A stretch of DNA of 64,000 nucleotides from Mariniphaga sp963747515 (GTDB lineage: Bacteria > Bacteroidota > Bacteroidia > Bacteroidales > Prolixibacteraceae), in contig CAVVFN010000008.1 of the NCBI GenBank assembly GCA_963747515.1, positions 1,178,001-1,242,000 of the forward strand, written 5' to 3'. Below are positions 26,339 to 35,136 of this stretch, piece by piece. The notes under the pieces are model-generated. The model made no database searches, was not told the DNA's origin, and saw nothing but the letters and a program-made list of their open reading frames with translations. The translations under genes were made by a program, and so were the position numbers. Positions within the stretch are counted from its first letter, which is position 1, and each line of letters starts with the position of its first letter.

Positions 26339-27742
26339 TTAACGACTTAAAAGGTTATCAGCAAGTTCATTAATGTAAAATTCAATAAACGTGTAGCCCT
26401 GATGCCGGATATCAAATGAAGCATTAACAGGTACAATTTTACGATCATCCCCTGGTTCCATAGGATTAAGTCCATGTGCTGATTCCCAGTCATCAGGCAA
26501 GCCGTCATTATCGGAATCAGTAGCGCTTTTTCCAATATTCAGTCCTTCCATGAACCATTCCACAGACGGTTCCTGGGGAGCATTCCTGCCCCATGAACCC
26601 GATTGGTTCTTTACCTCCTCAATGGTTCTTTTGGTAACCTTGTCTCTGGGCCAGCACCCAGCCTGTGACAGAACAAGTTCATATACATCTTTTGCATCCT
26701 GCATGGTAACAGGAGGAACTTTCGCCGGTTCATTAATTTCATTTCCATTGTTATTGTATTGAATCCATTTCGGAACTCCTCCCGGCTGATTTGGCGGCAA
26801 CCAGTATTTTGGGTGATCCTGATACCCCCAGTCTTCAAAGTAATTATCTCTCACATAGTAATCCATTGAAACAGACAACGCATAAGGATACATTCTTTCC
26901 ATAGTCTGAGGACCTCTGCGGTAATAATTTCCATGCAGATTAACAGGACTTTTGGCATTATCTCCATGACCGTCATCGGTATAACCTCCGCGACAATTGT
27001 AAATTAAATTATTTACAAAATCATCTGCTGCATTTTCTTTGTAGGGAGCCATACAGGGAACCCTGCGGTAATGATGTGCAAATAAATTATGATGAACAGT
27101 AACCGCACCGCTATTTTCGGCAGTTGAGATGATCCCATAATTGTGAGCACCTTTCTGGTGTCCCTTATCGTCTGATTCCTCAATTGAACACCATTGTACT
27201 GTAATATCATGTGCATTGTAAAAATCGATTGTCTCATCGTTACCCCAACTGAGGGACAGATGATCGAGAATGATATTGTAAGTTCCCCTATTCCCGGGTC
27301 CAAAACCTCCAATCTGGATTGCATCTCCCCCGCTTCCATAATCCCTTTGCCTCCGTACTCTTAAATGACGCAGGATTACATCATGAACTCCGTAGCCATA
27401 AGAACCTATTTTTCCTTCAATTGTAATACCTGCTCCGGGAGCAGTCTGGCCAGCAACAGTAATATAGGGTTCTTTTATAATCACATCCCCCTTTATTACA
27501 CCGCTGACTTCAAAAATAACAATCCGGGGACCTTTTGCTGCGCATGCCTCTGAAAGGCTTCCCGGTCCTGATGGATTAAGATTGATGACTTTCATGATCT
27601 TTCCCTGTCTCCCCCCCTGAGAAGATGCACCCCATCCTTCAGCACCAGGAAAGGCTTTTACACCATCATTTTCACTGCAAAAAGCAAATTCGAAGGAGAA
27701 CAACAAAAAAATAAACAAAAGATTTAGGAATGGTCTTTTCAT
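26339..27742 (-). CDS. Secreted pectate lyase, polysaccharide lyase family 1
   Basis: 467 residues with a signal peptide ending FCSEN. The parallel beta-helix pattern is clear: AFPGAEGWGA, VIFEVSGVIKG, ITVAGQTAPG, VILRHLRVRRQ, IILDHLSLSWGNDETID and VTVHHNLFAHHYRR, with the VNNLIYNC coil. This is the PL1 arrangement, in which Asp ligands bind calcium and an Arg acts as base. The C-terminus has a calcium-binding TDSDNDGLPDDWE motif of the thrombospondin type 3/EF-hand type. It cleaves polygalacturonate by beta-elimination. It has no pectin gene neighbours apart from the distant SusCD pair and stands alone. Confidence 0.88.
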   Translation of the reverse strand: MKRPFLNLLFIFLLFSFEFAFCSENDGVKAFPGAEGWGASSQGGRQGKIMKVINLNPSGPGSLSEACAAKGPRIVIFEVSGVIKGDVIIKEPYITVAGQTAPGAGITIEGKIGSYGYGVHDVILRHLRVRRQRDYGSGGDAIQIGGFGPGNRGTYNIILDHLSLSWGNDETIDFYNAHDITVQWCSIEESDDKGHQKGAHNYGIISTAENSGAVTVHHNLFAHHYRRVPCMAPYKENAADDFVNNLIYNCRGGYTDDGHGDNAKSPVNLHGNYYRRGPQTMERMYPYALSVSMDYYVRDNYFEDWGYQDHPKYWLPPNQPGGVPKWIQYNNNGNEINEPAKVPPVTMQDAKDVYELVLSQAGCWPRDKVTKRTIEEVKNQSGSWGRNAPQEPSVEWFMEGLNIGKSATDSDNDGLPDDWESAHGLNPMEPGDDRKIVPVNASFDIRHQGYTFIEFYINELADNLLSR

Positions 27743-27935
27743 TTCATTTAGGTTTAATCAAAATATGGGTAATAATTTAGCTCTTTCATTTTTCCCTGCA
27801 ATAAGAAATAAATCCAGATCTTCAAAATTAGTTATTTAGCGGAAAAAACAAGCTAAAGTCGGATTGTAATTTATTGACTCCAAAAACAGAATTAAAATCA
27901 TTTTTACTTCCCTCAAAAATTAACTTCCTGCTTTT

Positions 27936-28037
27936 ATGGAAAAGAATCCAATCCCATACTACCTGAGCCAGGGATCTAAGAAAACGGTTCAATATGAGGG
28001 ATCATCATTTGGGAATCCCAATGGCTTCAAATTTTGA
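27936..28037 (+). CDS. Possible 33-residue small protein
   Basis: An ATG frame of 33 codons (starting MEKNPIPYYLSQ, ending GNPNGFKF) ends 28 bp before a strong terminator at 28066. It has no known domain, membrane segment or Shine-Dalgarno sequence. The position in front of a terminator is the only support. It could be chance. The rest of the 0.44 kb gap holds nothing else. Confidence 0.25.
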   Translation: MEKNPIPYYLSQGSKKTVQYEGSSFGNPNGFKF

Positions 28038-28065
28038 GATATTAATTATGCATCAACTAAATTAT

Positions 28066-28098
28066 AAAAGCAGGGATTAAAAGTCCCTGCTTTTATTT
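28066..28098. terminator. Strong terminator, likely bidirectional
   Basis: An 11-bp perfect stem AAAAGCAGGGA-TTAAAAG-TCCCTGCTTTT (28066-28094) with T-rich flanks on both strands. On the minus strand it lies 90 bp after the ferredoxin stop. On the plus strand it would end any transcript carrying the 33-residue frame. Confidence 0.75.
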
Positions 28099-28184
28099 AT
28101 CAGATTCATCCATTCAACAAAATTTGTCGGGGAATAGCTTCAAAAAGTTCTGTGAGATATTGGGGGGAAAATGTCTTCCTTTCC

Positions 28185-28388
28185 CTACTCCTCTTCGTAC
28201 TTGATAATTAACACCGGACAAGATTCAGCAGCCTCCTTTAAATCGTCGGCATTAGCGTCAAAATCGGCCCCATCTTTCACAAAAGCTTCGCCGGTATCAT
28301 CATCGAGACCAAAAACTGCAGGACATATATCGTTGCAAATCCCATCAGCAATACAACCCTCTTCAATCCATACTTTTTTAATAGACAT
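28185..28388 (-). CDS. Single-cluster ferredoxin with Asp in place of the second Cys
   Basis: 67 residues, acidic. Ligands are Cys12, Asp15, Cys18 and Cys22 in CIADGICNDICP, with remote Cys57 in ESCPVL. The Asp at the second ligand position is the arrangement of the Pyrococcus furiosus type, which holds a [4Fe-4S] cluster that easily converts to [3Fe-4S]. It is a low-potential electron carrier, for example for pyruvate oxidoreductases or hydrogenases; the partner is not in the window. Translation should be strong because a perfect AAGGAGGT precedes the ATG by 4-5 bases, which is unusual here. Confidence 0.9.
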   Translation of the reverse strand: MSIKKVWIEEGCIADGICNDICPAVFGLDDDTGEAFVKDGADFDANADDLKEAAESCPVLIIKYEEE

Positions 28389-28392
28389 AATT

Positions 28393-28400
28393 ACCTCCTT
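28393..28400 (-). promoter_or_regulatory. Strong Shine-Dalgarno of the ferredoxin gene
   Basis: On the minus strand AAGGAGGT is followed by AATT and the ATG at 28388. It matches the anti-Shine-Dalgarno fully. Most other genes in the window have no such site, as is usual in Bacteroidota. It also fixes the start codon. Confidence 0.75.
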
Positions 28401-28776
28401 TTCAATTTTAATTTAAAAACCTTGTACTATTTAAAGGCCCCCAAGTTACATAATAATCCTTTTTTTTCAAAAAGCTGCTCCTGTTTTTGGGGAGGAAACT
28501 GTATATCTACAACTGCAACCACAACCTGTGGGGAGATCATCTACATTTTTCGGTAAGCTGTCATTGGCTGCAACTGAATTAAACATTTGAGTGACTTCCT
28601 GTTACCATCCTACTTTAATTTCTGGAATGATTCTTCCTTAAAACAATTTCTTTTAACAGACAGAAAAGTAAAAAAGAAATGTGCAGCAGGTTGTTTAATA
28701 TTAACTTTTTCACAGCAATAATTACCTGCCGCAACAGTTTAATAGTTTTTGATTACAACTTCTAATAAAAGTAAAA
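28401..28776. other. Divergent intergenic region without a clear element
   Basis: About 375 bases between the ferredoxin and the VTT-like membrane gene, which point away from each other, so both promoters should lie here. No exact TAnnTTTG box with a partner was found. GTGGGGAG and similar G-rich stretches near 28525 are not explained. Confidence 0.4.
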
Positions 28777-29382
28777 TTGATAACAGAAAAAATACATAGA
28801 ATAAAAATTTTGAATCGTTATTTCAGAATAACCCGATTTTACTCTTTTTTGTTAAATATAACAGTTAAAACAGGATTGATTTTGAGTTTTTTTATCTTGC
28901 TGTTTATTTTATTTGACCATTTTTTCCATGACACAGAAACCTTATTTCATGCTTTTACATCAAAATATTCGCCCCTGATGATTTTTTCGGTATTTTTTAC
29001 TTCGGAAATGTTCATGGGTCTTATTCCACCTGAATTTTTTATAGCCTGGACCTCAAATACAATTAGTCCATGGTTCTACGTCTTTCTTCTTGGAACCCTG
29101 TCGTATGTTGTTGGAATTCTGGCATATTACATGGGACAAATGCTGTTTCTGTTAGCATTTGTCAAGAAATATCTGGAAAAAAAAGTTTCAAAGCATATCC
29201 ATAACCTAAGGAAGTGGGGTGGAATAATTATTTTTATTGGTGCCATGCTTCCTATACCATATACAATGGTAAGTTTAACTTCGGGATTAATCAATTATAA
29301 GATAAAGCATTATATGTTATGGGCTCTTTTTCGGTATGTACGTTTTTTCCTGTATGCCGTTGTGATTTTTAAGCTAATGTAA
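28777..29382 (+). CDS. Polytopic membrane protein, VTT/DedA-like
   Basis: 201 residues with about five hydrophobic segments (near 28-50, 65-85, 95-120, 145-165 and 175-200). The pattern GLIPPEFFIAW before a membrane span, YYMGQ, and later GAMLPIPYTMVSLTSGLINY resembles the VTT domain of DedA/TMEM41-type lipid scramblases, where a P-x-E motif and an F-R/P-I-P segment are conserved. The match is partial and from memory. No ATG is available near the start; the TTG at 28777 or the TTG at 28810 must serve, so the exact start is open. It is divergent from the ferredoxin gene. Confidence 0.55.
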   Translation: MITEKIHRIKILNRYFRITRFYSFLLNITVKTGLILSFFILLFILFDHFFHDTETLFHAFTSKYSPLMIFSVFFTSEMFMGLIPPEFFIAWTSNTISPWFYVFLLGTLSYVVGILAYYMGQMLFLLAFVKKYLEKKVSKHIHNLRKWGGIIIFIGAMLPIPYTMVSLTSGLINYKIKHYMLWALFRYVRFFLYAVVIFKLM

Positions 29383-29481
29383 TAGTCTGTTTCACTTCTC
29401 ATAATTCTTTATTGCTTAGCTGAATTTAGCTGCTGGCTGATTGTAATTCAGCAAATCATTCTTCCGGAATAATCCTTTTGT

Positions 29482-30033
29482 TTGATATCGTTTACATCTG
29501 GAAACTTTAGTTTTACACATGACAAAATCCAGCATATGATTGCTATCTTTTTTTATAAAACAACAGGAATGAAATTAAAATGGAATAAATTATTTTCATT
29601 GAGAATTTACGGAAAATCATTTGATACCATGGACAAAATTAAATTTACAGGATGTAATAAAATTGAAAAAAACTGCATGAACTATATCCCGGAATTAAAT
29701 GATTGCTTTCGTGAATCAGACAGACATTATAAGAACAGAGACTTTGCCCGCTCAATAGAAGCTTTGGAAAAGGCTTACAATAAGGTTCATGAGATACAAC
29801 AGCCTGCTTGCTTTAATTGTACATTATTTTTACAGGCTACTGTAGTACAATCGGTTGAATTCATTCAAAATGAGCTTGAGAAAAAATCGAAAGGGATATT
29901 TGCAAAAAGGCAATACGAGGCTTATTATGTGAATGCAGATAATTTATTAAAAAAAATAAAACCGTATAAAACGATCATATCCACCTATTCCAGGGAATGG
30001 ACAAGCTCAGCCCTTCAATCTGTGTATCATTAA
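29482..30033 (+). CDS. Hypothetical helical protein with CxxC
   Basis: I do not recognise this protein. The frame has 183 codons. The region that looks like a domain starts near the internal ATG at 29629 (MDKIKFTGCNKIEKNC), so the real product may be about 134 residues. Amphipathic helices with alternating Lys and Glu dominate (RDFARSIEALEKAYNKVHEI), as in a TPR-like helical pair. A CFNC motif follows. There are four or five Cys in all, so a metal site is possible but unproven. No export signal is seen. The neighbours give no hint of function. Confidence 0.5.
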   Translation: MISFTSGNFSFTHDKIQHMIAIFFYKTTGMKLKWNKLFSLRIYGKSFDTMDKIKFTGCNKIEKNCMNYIPELNDCFRESDRHYKNRDFARSIEALEKAYNKVHEIQQPACFNCTLFLQATVVQSVEFIQNELEKKSKGIFAKRQYEAYYVNADNLLKKIKPYKTIISTYSREWTSSALQSVYH

Positions 30034-30170
30034 AAACCTTACGAAACAGAGTGATGAATTTGCGGTACCGGAAATCCCATTGTTCTTTGACTCCTATCTG
30101 TTCTATCGGACAAATTTTCAAATACCATGAAGGAGTTATTCCTATTTTCGCCGAAACTTAAACCCAGAAT

Positions 30171-30584
30171 TTGTCAATAGGAATCACTTCTAATGACGGT
30201 CATTAGAGATAATTGTTCCTGATTGGTTGAATAATAATTTGTAATGAGCTTTCATAAAGAAACATTTCCAATTGATATCCATATAAGATTTTCTTACCGG
30301 GCAAAAGGAACTAAAAATTGTAGTCCCTTCATCCTTTCTTTAACTATGACATAGCCTTCCTAATTTCAGAATATTTTACCACCAACTACACATTAACTTC
30401 ACACCAAGGTCACTTCCTTGTGATGTTACTGTGAAGTTAGTCTTAAAATAATGATAAAATAATGTATCAAAACTAAGGAGAAGGTTAGGACTTTTTATCC
30501 ATTTGGTATCGTACCATCAATCTGAAAAACTAAAAACAATGGAACGAATTGGAAACTTACCCGAAGGCAGACCGGGAGTCCTGG
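30171..30584 (+). repeat. DUF6266 leader repeat, copy A
   Basis: A 414-bp stretch that matches 55581-55927 in the same orientation, at roughly 80 percent by eye, apart from about 67 extra bases here (near 30221-30288). Conserved inside are the palindrome TAACTTCACA/TGTGAAGTTA (30394-30403 with 30430-30439), GGTCATTAGAGATA and TAACTATG-CATAGCCTTC. Copy A also has the perfect palindrome TAATGAC-G-GTCATTA (30191-30205). The repeat ends 15 codons into the DUF6266 gene. Confidence 0.8.
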
Positions 30585-31291
30585 GTAATATGATACTGTA
30601 CATGATGAACGGCAAAAATTACATTCGCAAAAGACCAATACACATAAACGATCAGAAATCATCTGCGCAGCTGGCCCAACGGCAGCGGATGCAGACGGTG
30701 ATCGGCTTTTTACAAAAATTCAGTGAGCCCATCCGGTTTGCATTTGCCTCCGAAGCGGCAGGGCGGACGGCCTGGCAGGCAGCTCAGTCCTGCAACCTGC
30801 GCCATGCCCTGACGGGCGATTATCCCGATTTTCAAACCGACTACAGCAAGGCGCTTTTAAGCCGTGGGCCTTTTCCGCTGCGCGGTGGCTGTACACCCTG
30901 AAGGTTTCCGGGTGCAGTGGGTGAACAGCCCTGAAGCCGATAGAAATCATGGCTGCGATTTCCTGGTGGTAATAATCCTGTTCCCCGGCGTAACCGTCTG
31001 CAACTACCTATTGACCGATACCCGCCGCTCCGAGGGGCAGTATGTCTGGAAAACCAACCGCCCAATGACACAGGATCCCCTGCCCGATGTGTGGATTGCC
31101 TTCCGCAATGTCAGGATGACAAAATGGAGCAACAGCTGTGGGTGCAGCGATAAAAAGATGTTTTTCAAGTGTTTCCTGGATTTTTTATTGCCTTTTCTGC
31201 CGGCTCTGTGGGGTAAATTAGAATTGATGTGTTTTGGTTCAGCTAGATTCACACGTTATGTGAACCAACAAGGTGCAGAAGTTGAGTATTG

Positions 31292-31292
<1 letters not shown>
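30539..31292 (+). pseudogene. DUF6266-family gene broken by a +1 frameshift
   Basis: The first part, from the ATG at 30539 (MERIGNLPEGRPGVLGN to DYSKALLSRGPFP), has the DUF6266 pattern, including the AQLAQRQRM and CNLRHALTGDYPDF segments. The frame stops at 30901. The rest continues in the next frame (AVAVHPEGFRVQWVNSPEA, DFLVVIILFP, DTRRSEGQYVW, VWIAFRNVRMTKWSNS to about 31136). One extra base between about 30872 and 30890 explains the break. The last 50 codons look unrelated and run into tRNA-Gly. DUF6266 has no known function. The body (30660-31110) is visibly richer in GC than its flanks, which hints at transfer. A sequencing indel is the other explanation. Confidence 0.7.
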
Positions 31293-31364
<72 letters not shown>

Positions 31365-31429
31365 ATTTTCATCAAAACCCGCTTCACCTCCGAATTAGGT
31401 CAGATTCCAATGGAATTCCGATAAAAAAG

Positions 31430-31513
31430 TACCCGGGGGGGGACTTGAACCCCCACGATCATAATGATCATTGGATTTTAAGTCCAACGTGTCTACCATT
31501 CCACCACCCGGGC
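31430..31513 (-). tRNA. tRNA-Leu (TAA)
   Basis: 84-nt class II tRNA on the minus strand with a long variable arm. Acceptor GCCCGGG pairs with CCCGGGT, the anticodon loop has TAA, and the T loop is TTCAAGT. CCA is not encoded. It sits between the two tRNA-Gly copies. Confidence 0.95.
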
Positions 31514-31592
31514 CTCCTTAAATTCAATACTTTTTTAACTGAAATCAACTCCCGAGGTTTACCGGAATAACTTTCAGTCGCTTTTACTTTTG

Positions 31593-31665
<73 letters not shown>

Positions 31666-31849
31666 CTATTGAACTTCATTTCATGTTAAAGAACCTGCTT
31701 TTAAAGCGATGCAAATATATTGCTAATTTTTTGTTATCACAAAATATAAAAAAAAAATTGGCCGCTTCCAAAATACTACTTTCTACAAATTACAACAGTT
31801 CAACCGGTTTCATTAAAACCCGTTATTTCCTCAGACTTAACCAACGGAA

Positions 31850-34468
31850 CTACCGCATTCCGGTCAGCTTTTTAATATCATTCAGCTTATTTAAAGCTTC
31901 AATGGGTGTAAGGGTATTGATATTGAGATGTGCAATCTCATCACGAATCTGTTTCAATACAGGATCGTCCAGCTGAAAAAAGCTTAGCTGAAGGCCTTCA
32001 CGTGTAGTACCAATTTCCACCAATGGTTTTGAAAGATCTTCTTTTCCCTTTTTGCCTTCCAGTTTTTTCAAAATTTGCTCTGCCCTTACTGTAACGGATT
32101 TTGGCATGCCTGCCATTGCTGCAACATGAATCCCAAAACTGTGGTTACTTCCTCCACGCACCAGCTTTCTTAAAAATATCACTTTATTACCCACTTCTTT
32201 AATGGATACATTAAAATTCTTCACCCGGGGAAACGCTGCTTCCATTTCATTCAGTTCGTGATAATGGGTGGCAAACAAGGTTTTTGCCTTTGCCCGCGGA
32301 TGTTCATGCAGATGCTCTACAATAGACCAGGCAATTGAAATGCCATCGTAAGTAGAAGTCCCTCTTCCCAACTCATCAAACAGAATCAGGCTGCGATCGG
32401 AAACATTATTTAAAATGCTGGCGGCTTCGTTCATTTCCACCATAAAGGTTGATTCACCAAGTGAGATGTTGTCGGAAGCTCCCACACGTGTGAAGATTTT
32501 ATCGACCAGTCCAATTTTTGCTGTTTTAGCAGGTACAAAGCTTCCCATTTGCGCCAACATGACAATCAGGGCTGTTTGCCTTAACAATGCCGATTTACCT
32601 GCCATATTTGGACCCGTAATAATTATTATCTGCTGGCTTTCCTGATCAAGATATACATTATTTGCAATATACGATTCACCAACAGGCAACTGGTGTTCAA
32701 TGACCGGGTGTCTGCCTTCTGTAATCTCAATTTCAGTACTGTCGTTAATTTCAGGGCGGAAATAACCATAGTTTTGGGAACAAACAGCAAACGATAACAA
32801 ACAATCGGTTTGGGCCAGAATAAAAGAATTCAGCTGAATGGCAGAAATATAATCCGAAAGTGCCAGTACCAGCTCATTGTAAAGACTGGTTTCAAGCGCA
32901 GCTATTTTTTCCTCGGCACCCAATATTTTCGATTCGTACTCCTTCAACTCCTCGGTGATGTAACGTTCGGCATTGACCAGGGTTTGTTTGCGGATCCAGT
33001 CTGAAGGAACTTTATTCTTATGTGTATTACGCACCTCAATGTAATATCCAAAAACATTATTAAACCCAACTTTCAGAGACGGTATTCCATGCTTATCGCT
33101 TTCCCTTTTTTGCAATTTGGCAAGGTAATCTTTACCTGAATAGGCGATACTTCGCAATTCATCCAGTTCTTCCGAAATACCGGAAGCGATAACCTTCCCT
33201 TTTATTACAGCAACAGGAGGATCGGCAGTTATTTCCTTCTTAATACGTTCCCGAATTAAATCGCATGGATTCAATTGCTCGGCAAACCGGTTCAATGTTT
33301 TATTGGCAGCTCCTGCACCTAATCGTTTCACAGGGACAACAGCATCCAGGGCATTTTTTACCTGCACCACCTCACGTGGATTAATACGACCAACTGCCAC
33401 CTTTGATACCAGCCGCTCCAAATCACCTATCTGCCTCAGGTGATCTTCCAGAGTTTCTCTCACATCAGAATGTTTTAACAGAAATCCCACTGTATCGAGC
33501 CGCTCGTTTATGGGCCCAATATCCTTAAGTGGCAATGCCATCCACCGTTTCAACAACCGCGACCCCATGGGAGTAATGGTTTTATCGATAACCTGCAGCA
33601 ACGATTTTCCACCTTCATGCAAAGGAGAAAACAATTCAAGGTTACGAATGGTAAAACGGTCGAGCCAGACAAAATGCTCCTCCTCTATCCTGCTGAGTCC
33701 GGTAATGTGCTTTACCTGATGATGCTGTGTCAGATCCAGGTAGTGTAAAATGGCTCCCGATGCAACAATTCCCAGCGGCATATTCTGAATGCCAAATCCT
33801 TTCAGCGAAAGGGTTTCAAAGTGCCGAGTTAGCCGATCGATGGCTGCATCGCTGGTATAAACCCAATCGTCGAGGTTATAGGTATAGAATTTATTGCCGA
33901 AAATTTCGGTAAATTCCTGCCCTCTTCCCCTTTGAAACAGCACTTCCTTAGGTTGAAATGAATTCAGCAGCTTATCGATGTATTCATATTTTCCCTCTGC
34001 GGTTAAAAATTCTCCGGTAGAGATGTCCATAAATGCAACTCCTGCCAGATTTTTATCGAAATGCACCGAAGCAAGAAAGTTATTCTCCCGGTTCTCAAGG
34101 ATATTGTCGTTTATCGATACTCCAGGTGTCACCAATTCGGTAATACCGCGTTTAACTATGTTCTTTGTCAGCTTTGGATCCTCAAGTTGTTCACAAATGG
34201 CTACCCGTTGACCTGCACGCACAAGTTTTGGCAGATAGGTATCAAGTGCATGGTAAGGAAATCCGGCCAGCTCAACATAACTGGCCGCCCCATTGGCACG
34301 ACGGGTAAGGGTAATACCAAGGATTTCAGCAGTTTTTATTGCATCTTCACCAAAAGTTTCATAAAAATCACCCACCCTGAAAAGCAGAACTGCATCAGGA
34401 TGTTTGCCTTTGATATTAAAATACTGCTTCATCAAAGGCGTCTCAACATATTTTTTCACATCAGACAT
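31850..34468 (-). CDS. mutS: DNA mismatch repair protein MutS
   Basis: 872 residues, the normal MutS length. The N-terminal mismatch-binding motif FYETFGEDA (Phe-x-Glu, near residues 31-33) is present, followed by connector, lever and clamp regions. The ATPase has Walker A GPNMAGKSALLRQ, the conserved ESTFMVEM segment, Walker B LILFDELGRGTSTYDG and FATHYHEL, with the final helix-turn-helix dimerisation region. It recognises base mismatches and small loops and recruits MutL. The start ATG at 34468 gives MSDVKKYVETPLMKQY, which is the usual MutS opening. It is followed 185 bp downstream by the tRNA cluster on the same strand. Confidence 0.97.
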   Translation of the reverse strand: MSDVKKYVETPLMKQYFNIKGKHPDAVLLFRVGDFYETFGEDAIKTAEILGITLTRRANGAASYVELAGFPYHALDTYLPKLVRAGQRVAICEQLEDPKLTKNIVKRGITELVTPGVSINDNILENRENNFLASVHFDKNLAGVAFMDISTGEFLTAEGKYEYIDKLLNSFQPKEVLFQRGRGQEFTEIFGNKFYTYNLDDWVYTSDAAIDRLTRHFETLSLKGFGIQNMPLGIVASGAILHYLDLTQHHQVKHITGLSRIEEEHFVWLDRFTIRNLELFSPLHEGGKSLLQVIDKTITPMGSRLLKRWMALPLKDIGPINERLDTVGFLLKHSDVRETLEDHLRQIGDLERLVSKVAVGRINPREVVQVKNALDAVVPVKRLGAGAANKTLNRFAEQLNPCDLIRERIKKEITADPPVAVIKGKVIASGISEELDELRSIAYSGKDYLAKLQKRESDKHGIPSLKVGFNNVFGYYIEVRNTHKNKVPSDWIRKQTLVNAERYITEELKEYESKILGAEEKIAALETSLYNELVLALSDYISAIQLNSFILAQTDCLLSFAVCSQNYGYFRPEINDSTEIEITEGRHPVIEHQLPVGESYIANNVYLDQESQQIIIITGPNMAGKSALLRQTALIVMLAQMGSFVPAKTAKIGLVDKIFTRVGASDNISLGESTFMVEMNEAASILNNVSDRSLILFDELGRGTSTYDGISIAWSIVEHLHEHPRAKAKTLFATHYHELNEMEAAFPRVKNFNVSIKEVGNKVIFLRKLVRGGSNHSFGIHVAAMAGMPKSVTVRAEQILKKLEGKKGKEDLSKPLVEIGTTREGLQLSFFQLDDPVLKQIRDEIAHLNINTLTPIEALNKLNDIKKLTGMR

Positions 34469-34625
34469 TATAACAAAGATAATGGTTTGGATTTTCCAAT
34501 GAAACTATTCCGATAATGGTTCCATAAAAAAAATTCAAAATAAAACCTGTCGGAAAAGTGTTTTACTCCCTATAAGATCCAGTTTTAATAATGTCCCCGG
34601 AGAGAAAAAAAAATAAAATAACAAC

Positions 34626-35045
34626 TCATTGCCAGGCACCTATAACCGCACCCATTAAAGGATAAATCAGGATATAGTATCCGGCATTAATAAAAAATAA
34701 CCCCCAGGGTTTATTTTCATACAATACATCATTTAAGCGATTCGTACCTATCCAAAAAACAGCTATAATTATTCCGGCAAATATACCAAAACCAGCACCT
34801 GCCCCTGAGCCTAAAAATAGTGCAATTGCAAAAGCAGCAAATGCGGTTGCAAGGTAATTTACAGCAAGTATAACCGGCATTGACATGCTGCCCTTCTTCA
34901 GATCTTCTTCAGTAAAGCCCCTGTAATGCATCCATTTTTTACCAAAAAGAGGTCCATACCACAAAGAACCAATTACAAAGGAAGTTAATGCAGCAACAAA
35001 TACTGCCAGGTAATTGATGTTCGAAAATAAGATTTCCAGTTCCAT
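34626..35045 (-). CDS. DUF1761-family membrane protein
   Basis: 139 residues with four predicted membrane segments. The N-terminal NINYLAVFVAALTSFVIGSLWYGPLFGKKWM is the DUF1761 signature, where the segment SLWYGPLFGKKW is most conserved. The C-terminal half (RLNDVLYENKPWGLFFINAGYYIL) fits too. The family's function is unknown. It is transcribed alone, divergent from ricT with a 91-bp gap that must hold both promoters. Confidence 0.85.
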   Translation of the reverse strand: MELEILFSNINYLAVFVAALTSFVIGSLWYGPLFGKKWMHYRGFTEEDLKKGSMSMPVILAVNYLATAFAAFAIALFLGSGAGAGFGIFAGIIIAVFWIGTNRLNDVLYENKPWGLFFINAGYYILIYPLMGAVIGAWQ

Positions 35046-35136
35046 ATTCTATTAAATTTAAATTAGAGAAGAATAATTTACGACATTTCAATCTTTTTTT
35101 TGATCTTTGCCACCGGATTATTAAAAAGGGGAGATT

